The position numbers and the translations under genes were made by a program. Below are positions 45,801 to 57,800 of a stretch of DNA of 64,000 bases, one piece after another. The number at the start of each line of letters is the position of its first letter. The first letter of the stretch is position 1. The notes under the pieces are model-generated. The model searched no databases. It was not told where the DNA came from and saw only the letters and a program-made list of their open reading frames with translations. The stretch covers positions 372,001-436,000 of the forward strand of contig CAIIXF020000010.1 of NCBI GenBank assembly GCA_903813345.2, in the 5' to 3' direction. This DNA is from Owenia fusiformis (taxonomy: Eukaryota > Annelida > Polychaeta > Sabellida > Oweniidae).

Positions 45801-48800
45801 CAGACTTTTTAAATCGACCAGTATTTCAAAAGACAGCTGTAGCTTTGAGAGAATGTTCAAGCTGGTGTATAGAATCAATTGAGTAGACTAAATCCTCTAG
45901 TGGGTATTTTTGAAATTTAGTTGGAAATACTCAGACTATAAACGTCTTATGTTAAATGTTGGTGTTCAAACATATCTTTTTAATTTAAATTATAATTCAA
46001 AGTGACTGAGGTAGTAAATTAATTTGCATATTTTTAAGTTCCACTAGCTTTAATATCTCTTAGCAGTGGCGATCCGCTCGATTACGCTGGTTACCGAAAC
46101 GGTTCGTTTTGGTAACAAAATGTCGGAACGTCGAAGGTACGATTTTTCTTTTTTCCTTATTTCACGCGTTGTGGGAAGAATCCCCACGACTTTTTTTCTC
46201 ACAATCGTGTATTAGCATCATATGTTATAGAATATGTTCATGTTTGGGTTAAAAGTGCAGATCTTAACTGTTTTTGCGAAAAACCGTTTATGTAACTTAA
46301 GTGAAGAATTAAATCGACGATTCTGTTGTCTTCTGAACTATTTGTTCGCACATATATGCACATTTTCTTAAACATATGATACTCATATACGTTTGTGGTA
46401 AAAAATGTCGTGGGAATTCTGTCTACAACGTGTGAAATAAAGAAAAGAGAAAAATCGTACCTTCGACGTTCCGACAGTTTGTGACCAAAACGAACCGTTT
46501 CGGTAACCAGCGTAATCGAGTGGATCACCAGTGCTTAGACTAGACAGTATGCTGTGTTACTTTTTATGGCATTTAATTGTACCTTACTACCTAATTGAAT
46601 TTTCATAATGTCTATTTTATGAAGTAATGCTTCCTCAAATGAATTGATAATTTTGTGCAATACAATTCACCGCAATAACCACACCACAGAAAATAAGGAT
46701 AACAAACTGAATTCACACTTAGTCTATTGGATTTTAATCAATAATGAGGTAAGAAATATGTGCGTAGCTGGTGCAGATATAACTTGTGGTTCTATTGTGT
46801 ATTTCCATGAACATGTGCCTTTAACATTAATTTGTAAATTCTGAAAACTGATTACCTATTTCAATGGTAAGAGCAACTTATACCCCTTTATATTGTTTCT
46901 CAGGGGGATCTAGCGTGTTTTGGGGGGTATAAATGCAATTTCCAGGGGGAGGGGGTATGGATGCAAATTTCTTGGGGGGGGGGGGGGGGGTATGGATGCA
47001 ATTTTCTGGGGGGGGGGTAGCAAGAAAAAAAATTCTGGGGGGGGGGTGTCTCAGCCTGTGCATCCATACCCCCCGTACATTTTTTAAATGGAATGGCCCA
47101 TTATAAATTTTTTAAAAAATAATAAATTACATGTAGGCTATCTACTGTCTGTTAGGCTAGATCTACAGTACACGGCTGTTTAAATGGCTTGTTTTTGGCA
47201 TCTTTAATACTTGTCCTTAAGTTCAGGTCATTCTGACTGTTAATCTAAACCAGATGTTGAGCATGCGCTCTTAGCCATATCCGGTTAAATTGGGTCATGC
47301 CTTCTTTAGCTAAAGTTGTGTAGCATTTCCCCCTCATTGTATTCCTTCCATTCAATAAATCAAGCTAGATTCACTTTGTTTAACTTGTTGACAGTCTAAT
47401 TGCTCCTGGTAGAAACATTAACATGTGAACATCTAGAAGGGGTTCAAGGAATTGAGACATAACTGATCAAATCTGGTATCATTTAATGGACATAAATCTG
47501 TGTAAAGTCTATACTTTCTCACCCCTCTATCTAAAAAAGTTGTGATTTGTTTTTAAAGTATGACACACCACAGGAAAGAACAATTCAAGATATGCACAAC
47601 TATATTTAGAAGTCATAACAGCACCCCTTTGTCTTAAAGTTTAGTTTCCCTGAAGTTACCATCTCCTTTAAAGATTCTTACTTTGTAAATTGTAACAGAA
47701 CATGGATTTTAGTATGGCCTTCATTAAATAAACAAGTATGCATCTGGAAATCTTTTCAAAATCCATAGAATCACTTTGCCAGTTTTGTTCAAAAAGCTTT
47801 TTACATTCAAAAGTAAACATTTACAGAAAAGCAGAAAGGTAAATCCAATTAATGCAAAATAGGTAACTGAAAATATCAAAACGAAAGAAGGAATTCATAT
47901 AACATTAGATGAGGCGCAGTATCACCCTACATATATAGGCAGTAAATGTTATATGACATTAATAAGACAATGATCTTATTAACAACATCATTTGCTAAGA
48001 AAATCATGCGTATCAATGATCACTAGAACTGAACAGCAACCAGAATTTCAGGATATTACCCCACAAATAAAGAGGAGAAAGTTGAAGAAAGTAAAGTGAT
48101 ATTGAAGTGACTCATTGATTGACTTTTACATAATATAGTATCTATCTTAGATTAACATTTGGATTAGAAATGAGCATTAGCGCATTTATGGGTATTTAAT
48201 CATAGTCCCTTGCTGCAATTTGGTAAGTCAAATTCACTCTCAATTCTTGACGCATTTTATAAACAGTTATGCTTTTATAAAAACATACACCTTATAAAGA
48301 TAAACCTTATAAGAATACTGTTAGCAAAAGTTTTAAATTGACCCTATCATAAGTTATTTTAAAAGAATTTAAACAAAACTGTATTTCAGTCTTAAATAAT
48401 ATGCAAGGGCGATCTGCTGAACATCATGTAAATAGCCCTAGCAGAAATGTCTGCAGCAGTTATAGCATAGGCAGATATTTGATATCCTGGTATATCACCG
48501 CATATTTTTCCAAATACACATGTTCTAAAGTAATTCATAACTTTTTGTTTATATGGTGCTGTCATCTAATTCTTGATGGACAATATAAAGGATACCTTTA
48601 TTGTTTTAATCATCAAAAAGTGAATAAATTAAAATCACTTCATTCTGAGCATTTAGACTCTAAACTTGACCTAATTGGAAAAAAGTCCCATGTAACTGAA
48701 TGGCAGAATAAATCTGCGACTTTGTTTACTGCTGCATGGAGTAAAGCTGGAGATTTGATTAAAAGTTCAGTTGGAAACAGCCGTGAGTAAGCTGCTTCAA

Positions 48801-51800
48801 AGGCAAGAACTTGACTTTGACATAATCGTGTTACCTGATGAATGGGGCCCTCATGTGCCTTCCAAATGGTAGTAAACGAGGTCCAATGTAACTACATCAG
48901 CTTATCTTTGCGTCCGATCAACAATGAGAACAGTAATACAAGAAATCTAAACGAACTGTAAAAATTCCCCAAAATGTACTTACTGACTTGTCATTTCCAG
49001 AAGTTCTGATACAGTATATTACCGAACATGTGTCAAAATGGAATGTTTGTTCATTCATTTTACGAGAGCTAAGGGAAGACCCAATGCTCGGATGTTCGCA
49101 TAAAAATTCCCCAAAATGAACTTACTGGCTTGTCATTTCCAGAAGTTCTGATACGTTATATTACCAAACATGTGTCAAAATGGAATGTTTGTTCGTTCAT
49201 TTTACCACAGACTTTCTTCAGGTCCGTGATTTTACAAGAGCTAAGGGAGGGCCAATGATTGGATGTTCGCATTTTATTTATTTATATATTTTTTCCTGTC
49301 TCTTTTAAGGGTAATCTCATGCCAGGACAATGTCTGATTACAACATGGGAGAATCTAGTGTAGTTGAATCCCTAATCATAGGCAGAATGAGGACGTTTTC
49401 CTTTTTCATTAAGAAAGATCACATCTCTTTTCAAGATGGTGCTAGGTTTTAGAAGAGGGACCTACATGTACATTGACATACTCTGGTTTATATGTGGCAA
49501 GCTGTATGAATGCCAAATAATCTTTTATCATATTATCAATATTTTTCCTGAATGAAATTACCTTCATTACCTCTTGCATGATCCTTGTCTGAGTGCTAGA
49601 CATAATGGACAGTGACAATTTTCAGTTTGATTCTCCCTTGAGTACAGCATACTGTACCTCTGAAGACTTAATAGTAGACTGATGACATCAAAATGAATGA
49701 ATCAAAATAGTTGATGAAGCCTCTTCATTTCAGTATTCCATTTATCTTTATTCAAATCTGAGTAAATTGACAAATGTCAAATTACTGCATCATTCTGCTT
49801 GCATATACAGTGTACATGTAAATAACCTCATTGACTCATGCCTAAAAATCAATTTACCCTTTTAGAGATCATAATTTTGCGAGAAACCATTTCAGACTGC
49901 AGGTCTCTAGAAAACCCATGAACTGAGCAATCAATTCAATAAGACAGGGAAATGTCTACTCCACCTGAATCATTTTGTCTCCCCTTCGATTATATGAGTG
50001 CTTTTTATAACACCTTTCAGGGGCTGTATTGCTTTCAGTTTGCCAAGCAGGTGCTCAGGCAGTTGGTCGAGTCTGGGTCTCCTGATAAATATTTTCTACA
50101 GGTTTCCATCCATAACATTTGAGTATGAAAGTTTAGAACTTATTAGTTTTTGGGCATTCTTGGTTTATGCTGAGGTGGCCACTGGATTTTCCATCCTAAA
50201 ATTTTGTCTGTCAAGGGTTGTCTACAGGTTTTAAGAGTGCTATATTGTTCACAATATGTCTTGTTATTTTATTATTTTTAATTTATAATGTTATTGTTGT
50301 TTCAGTCGGTTTATTATCAACATCCCAGAAGAAGAGCGACAGCGACAAGATCTCGTTCGGATATTTTTCCAGATAGAACTTGCGCATTGGTTCTATCTTG
50401 ATTTTTATTGCACTGAGACAAATCTACAGCTAAAACCTTGTGGGATTAAAGAATTTGCTACTAAAAGTATCCTTTATTCCTTTAAAAAATCCTATGAATT
50501 TTTTTTATTGCAAAGTAAATATTTTGTCATCAGAGTGCTGAGTTTTCGCATCTATTTTTGTGTTCTGGGTCCTGGTTGATTGTTATATGATGTTTGTGTA
50601 TATTTTTGTTTTGTTCTACTTTTAAATATATTTTCTCCCATAAGTAATCATTTATTTATTTGATGCCTTCAAACACGAACTTTGTTTCATTTGAAATTAT
50701 GAATTACAAATAAAATAAAATGAACTCTTAAGACATAATCTTAAACAATCGACTGGGACATTAAGCAGTATAATTGCACCGGGAACTTCACTGGGACCTT
50801 TCAAAAGTGATCAGATTATCGGATGTTCACATTTCAAGGTTTCATATGTGAGTCAGTTGGAGATACAGATTTGAAACTAAAAAACGTTTACTTAAATTGA
50901 GAGGTGTTGGAATATAAAGATTTACTGTATGTGTCACTGCTCCTTAACGTCTCTAGTATTTAAACATTGCCCATTCTTGCAAGAGCATGCTGATAATGTT
51001 GAAGAGATACTTGCAAACTGGAAGGAGTACAAAATGGCTGTACCCACTTATGGAGCAATTATGGTTGACCCAACACTGCAATTTGTGAGTTATTTAATGT
51101 CAAAAGCAGATTTTAGTTGTGTGAATAAATGACAAGGTGATTTAAGTCAAGCAGCAGATTTCAATGAGAATGTTACATTGTATTATTTACGATTAAATAT
51201 TATAAAAATCAGTGTATAACAAAGATATAATGGAGAGGTGTCCATCATTCATCTAATGCAGTAGAAATTTTATGATATTGACAATGTTTCAATGTCTGCT
51301 AGTTCAGGGTTATTGACAATGTTATTGACAATGTTTTCAGGGTTATTGAGAATGTTATTGACAATGTTTCAGTGCCTGCTAGTTCAGGGTATTGACAATG
51401 TTTCATTGCCTGCTTGGGTTATTGACAATGTTATTGACAATGTTTCAGTGCCTTCTAGTTCAGGGTTATTGGGCCAAGGCAAGCTGGGGTTTCCCAAAGG
51501 GGAAGGTAAATGAAGAGGAAGCAGAACACGACTGTGCAATAAGAGAGGTAACAATATGCCATATATGAAATGACTTATACCATAGTTAGCATGATATTCA
51601 TAGGATATCATGTCAAAACAAAATCGGTATTTTTGTAATCAGTGGTAAAATATGATATTTTTGACAAATTTTCACTTAACCATACTATACGGTGTTTAAG
51701 CCATGACATACGGCGCCGTATGCTATGAATTATGGATTTCTGCTACTTCAGACTCAAAACGAGACTTTTAAAAGTGTCAACATCGCCGGATCGTTTGGAA

Positions 51801-54800
51801 AATTCGAATTAAATCACTTCTTTTCCGACAATTCTGATGATGACCTTAACTATGGAATAAAAAGAATGATATGATTTTAATCCACTCATGGATATTGATA
51901 TCTGCACGAGCAAGCGTATCGTATCCATTCGTGGAGAAAAATCATATCACTCATAAATCATAGGATGTGCTAAATGTATAATATCATTGAAAAATAAATT
52001 TGGTATCTATTGGCAAAATGAATAACCGGAGGATATCGTGATGATATATTCCGGAAAATCATGAAATCTTAAAATTAATTACATAAAGAAAAACTAACAT
52101 ATTTTTACTATTTTTACATTTTTAAAAATTCTGTATTATTGTTATTATTGTCAGAGTGTTGCAAAATTATCTTCTGCATTATTGTAATACATGCTTGCAT
52201 TTCAGGTATTAGAAGAGACTGGTTATGATATTAGTGGATTAATAGACAAACATGAACACATAGAGCTTAAAATCAATGAGCAGGTGACCAGACTCTACAT
52301 TGTCCCTGGGGTGCCCATGGATACAGCATTCATGCCTAAAACAAGGAAAGAAATCAAGGTATTTATGGGGCATAGTCATGATCAAAAATTGATAATGAAT
52401 CAAAATGAAAATGAAGTAAGTAACTACTAACTAACCTTGGATTTCTTTAGGTTGAGTTGAAGAAAAGATTAATTATTGAAAATTGTTTTTTATGCAGTTG
52501 CAAATTTGTCTTGTCTGCCTCACGCCTGGCTTCACCCACGTAATTAAACCTAAGATTGATTCCATGAATCTATGTTTTATAATGAATTTATGTTTAATAA
52601 ACTCTGTTTTTTTGGAAGTTTATTTTTTCTTATTTTCTCACTAATGATGCAGTAAACATTTTGCTTAATTTTAGATTTATAGTGTATTCCAAAAACTTCA
52701 GATGGTCCTTTTCATTCTGTCCAGTTAATTTGAGTAAAAAATGAAGAGAAATTCTGTTGAGTCCACTGTATATATGCTTCATATATTTATATATACTCAG
52801 AAGAAACTACCAATTTATTTTCAGAATCTTGAATGGTTTGAGATTGAACATCTTCCAAAACACAAGAAAGATGAGGTCTCTAAAGAAAAACTTGGTCTCA
52901 ATCCAAACTCCTTCTTTATGGTTATGCCTTTTGTAAAGTAAGTTCCTTAAAGTAAAACTTGTATATATGAACACCTCTCTAATCCAAATGTGAACAATTG
53001 CTAATCTGAACACTTGGCTCCCAGTGATGTTTGGACTAAACAGTTTTTAGTGTAGTTTGATGTGACTTTCAATTGATGCTACCTAATCAAAGAATCTATG
53101 CCAAATGTGGCACCTTTTGCACGGCAGGGTTAAATTGCTTAAAATTTAACAAAAAGCAAAGTATTTTGTATCTGTGTAACTCATTCAAAATCATTGATTA
53201 TGATGTTTTTTTGCCAAATGCTTCATTATGCTGACCTTCATGATTATGTTTTCTAGACATTTGAGAAAGTGGAGATCCAGGAAACTGAACCAGCGTGATA
53301 CTCATGAACATTCTGTGTCTCCATACCAACAACATAAACATCAGCAGACCAAACATAGTAAACTTCTAACTAGTGGGACCAAACCACTTTCTACAAATGA
53401 GAGACAAAAACAACAGGAGCAGTTTGCCCTTCAGAACCAGCAAGAATTCCAAGATTATGTAGGATTGGGTCCAGGAATGAAGTTGACATCCGCATTAGCA
53501 AATGATAAAAAACAACATAATGGGAAAACCACCAAAGATAAAGACCCCAGAGCACAATCCTCATCCCCACCTCCTAGGTTTAAGAAAGGTCGTCCTAATG
53601 CCCAAAGTACACCTACCAAACCACATACTAAGAATGCTTCACAGATACAGCCCCACAAACAGTTTTTAATATTGGTAGGTTTAACCTGAAAAAGGTCTTG
53701 TAGGGATAAAGTGAAGCCCTCCATCTGTCAGTCAGTCTGTAAGTCTGTAAATCAATCTGTCTCTTTGAGCAATAACTCAAATACTAGGAAAATGATTTCA
53801 ATTATATTTTGTATAGAAAAGTGTACAATGATAACCTGTACATACACTTAATTTGATGCTACTTCATTTGGCGATTTGCTTGATTTCAAATATTGGCGGC
53901 TATTTAATTTGTCGGAGTCAGGACTGAGCTCAAGTTTAATCATTGATCTGGAAATTTCAGATTCATGTGTACAACTTATAGTAGGTCTTGTTATATCACT
54001 GACGTGAATACTTTCGCAAGTTAAATTTTTTTTAAATGGTGGATTTTTCAAATCTGCTAAATTGAAACTGGGAGACAAATTAAGTGTATCTAAAGTATAC
54101 CACATGTAAGAGATATAATCGTTTTGTTGTTTGTTGAACAGATGGCATTTATACTGAGGTGTCTAATGAAGTATGACACCAGGCTACAGCCAAATATAAG
54201 AGATATAATCGTTTTGTTGTTTGTAGAACAGGGATGGTACTTATACTGAAGTGTCTCATGAAGTATGACACCAGGCTACAGCCAAATATAAGAGATATGA
54301 TTGTTTTGTTGTTTGTAGAACAGGGATGGTACTTATACTGAGGTGTCTAATGAAGTATGACACCAGACTACAGCCAAATATAAGAGATATGATTGTTTTG
54401 TTGTTTGTAGAACAGGGATGGTACTTCTACTGAAGTGTCTAATTAAGTATGACACCAGACTATAGCCAAATATAAGAGATATGATTGTTTTGTTTGTAGA
54501 ACAGGGATGGTACTTCTACTGAAGTGTCTAATGAAGTATGACACCAGACTACAGCCAAATATAAGAGATATGATTGTTTTGTTGTTTGTAGAACAGGGAT
54601 GGTACTTCTACTGAAGTGTCTAATGAAGTATGACACCAGACTACAGCCAAATATAAGAGATATGATTGTTTTGTTGTTTGTAGAACAGGGATGGTACTTA
54701 TACTGAAGTGTCTCATGAAGTATGACACCAGACTATAGCCAAATATAAGAGATATGATTGTTTTGTTTGTAGAACAGGGATGGTACTTCTACTGAAGTGT

Positions 54801-57800
54801 CTAATGAAGTATGACACCAGACTACAGCCAAATATAAGAGATATGATTGTTTTGTTGTTTGTAGAACAGGGATGGTACTTCTACTGAAGTGTCTAATGAA
54901 GTATGACACCAGACTACAGCCAAATATAAGAGATATGATTGTTTTGTTGTTTGTAGAACAGGGATGGTACTTATACTGAAGTGTCTCATGAAGTATGACA
55001 CCAGACTATAGCCAAATATAAGAGATATGATTGTTTTGTTTGTAGAACAGGGATGGTACTTCTACTGAAGTGTCTAATGAAGTATGACACCAGACTACAG
55101 CCAAATATAAGAGATATGATTGTTTTGTTGTTTGTAGAACAGGGATGGTACTTCTACTGAAGTGTCTAATGAAGTATGACACCAGGCTACAGCCAAATAT
55201 AAGAGATATGATTGTTTTGTTGTTTGTAGAACAGGGATGGTACTTCTACTGAATCGTCTAATGAAGTATGACACCAGGCTACAGCCAAATATAAGAGATA
55301 TGATTGTTTTGTTGTTTGTAGAACAGGGATGGTACTTCTACTGAATCGTCTAATGAAGTATGACACCAGACTACAGCCAAATATAAGAGATATGATTGTT
55401 TTGTTGTTTGTAGAACAGGGATGGTACTTCTACTGAAGTGTCTAATGAAGTATGACACCAGACTACAGCCAAATATAAGAGATATGATTGTTTTGTTGTT
55501 TGTAGAACAGGGATGGTACTTCTACTGAAGTGTCTAATGAAGTATGACACCAGGCTACAGCCAAATATAAGAGATATGATTGTTTTGTTGTTTGTAGAAC
55601 AGGGATGGTACTTCTACTGAAGTGTCTAATGAAGTATGACACCAGACTACAGCCAAATATAAGAGATATGATTGTTTTGTTGTTTGTAGAACAGGGATGG
55701 TACTTCTACTGAAGTGTCTAATGAAGTATGACACCAGGCTACAGCCAAATATAAGAGATATGATTGTTTTGTTGTTTGTAGAACAGGGATGGTACTTCTA
55801 CTGAAGTGTCTAATGAAGTATGACACCAGACTACAGCCAAATATAAGAGATATGATTGTTTTGTTGTTTGTAGAACAGGGATGGTACTTCTACTGAAGTG
55901 TCTAATGAAGTATGACACCAGGCTACAGCCAAATATAAGAGATATGATTGTTTTGTTGTTTGTAGAACAGGGATGGTACTTCTACTGAATCGTCTAATGA
56001 AGTATGACACCAGACTACAGCCAAATATAAGAGATATGATTGTTTTGTTGTTTGTAGAACAGGGATGGTACTTCTACTGAAGTGTCTCATGAAGTATGAC
56101 ACCAGGCTACAGCCAAATATAAGAGATATGATTGTTTTGTTGTTTGTAGAACAGGGATGGTACTTCTACTGAAGTGTCTAATGAAGTATGACACCAGACT
56201 ACAGCCAAATATAAGAGATATGATTGTTTTGTTTGTAGAACAGGGATGGTACTTCTACTGAAGTGTCTAATGAAGTATGACACCAGACTACAGCCAAATA
56301 TAAGAGATATGATTGTTTTGTTGTTTGTAGAACAGGGATGGTACTTCTACTGAAGTGTCTAATGAAGTATGACACCAGACTACAGCCAAATATAAGAGAT
56401 ATGATTGTTTTGTTGTTTGTAGAACAGGGATGGTACTTCTACTGAAGTGTCTAATTAAGTATGACACCAGACTATAGCCAAATATAAGAGATATGATTGT
56501 TTTGTTTGTAGAACAGGGATGGTACTTCTACTGAAGTGTCTAATGAAGTATGACACCAGACTACAGCCAAATATAAGAGATATGATTGTTTTGTTGTTTG
56601 TAGAACAGGGATGGTACTTCTACTGAAGTGTCTAATGAAGTATGACACCAGACTACAGCCAAATATAAGAGATATGATTGTTTTGTTGTTTGTAGAACAG
56701 GGATGGTACTTATACTGAAGTGTCTCATGAAGTATGACACCAGGCTACAGCCAAATATAAGAGATATGATTGTTTTGTTGTTTGTAGAACAGGGATGGTA
56801 CTTCTACTGAAGTGTCTAATGAAGTATGACACCAGACTACAGCCAAATATAAGAGATATGATTGTTTTGTTGTTTGTAGAACAGGGATGGTACTTATACT
56901 GAGGTGTCTAATGATGCAAAGCCACAGCCAAATATAACAGGTTAGTGTCCCAGACTACAATATAAGCCAAAGATTCCTTTTACAGTAAAACAAGGCATTT
57001 CATGACAAAATGTCATTGCCTAGTTGCTCAATATTATCATATAGTTCAATCTTAAGTCAGATTTGAATTTCTCAAAACTTGTAGATGATTTGATTTGAAG
57101 AAAGCAAGACAAAAGACACTTTCTGACCTGGAGAAGGTCATTGAAAGTAAATTCTCAAATCTAAAGTTAGACTTGAACTTCTGAGAATTTGTAGATGATT
57201 TCAAAAAAAGATATGATCAATTGATGATTTGCGATCACCGAATGGATTCTGTCTTTTAGTGACGTCACAATTAGGCCACCCAGCTTTAGATGCTTGATTT
57301 TGAGAGATTATCTTCTATATTTCGTGCTTTATTGATTTATTTTTCACGAAAGCGTTCTATTTGACTAGATCAACATTCATGCTAAGCACATACCAAGTCT
57401 AAGGTCTTACTGACATGATTTAGATAGCGGTTTAGCGCCCCCCGATTTTGACAAAAACGGGGGGCGCTTATAGGCATCGATGTTTAGTATGAATTTCACC
57501 CAAACTTCGCATATATATAGACAAACTCATGATCTAGTCAAATAGGCATACCTGGTAAATATCCGACCCATGGTTTTTATATAAGAAACGACAATATTTT
57601 TAGCTCAAAACTGCCACGTGTCCGCCATTTCGTGATTCCATCATGTCTAATATCATTTCTATATGACGTCATACCAATAAGACGAAATACGTGACAACAG
57701 TATCCATAAACAAAATTCCTGATTTCTGATCGCAAAAGGTCAATTTGAAGCAAGTTGGAAAAAACTTTTTTTGACCTTGAGTTCATTGAAGGTCAAACTT

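Noticed and set aside
54118-56940. CRISPR-like array with ~92-bp period
   Set aside because: The whole unit is conserved, there are no variable spacers, and the unit is derived from a DCP2 exon border.
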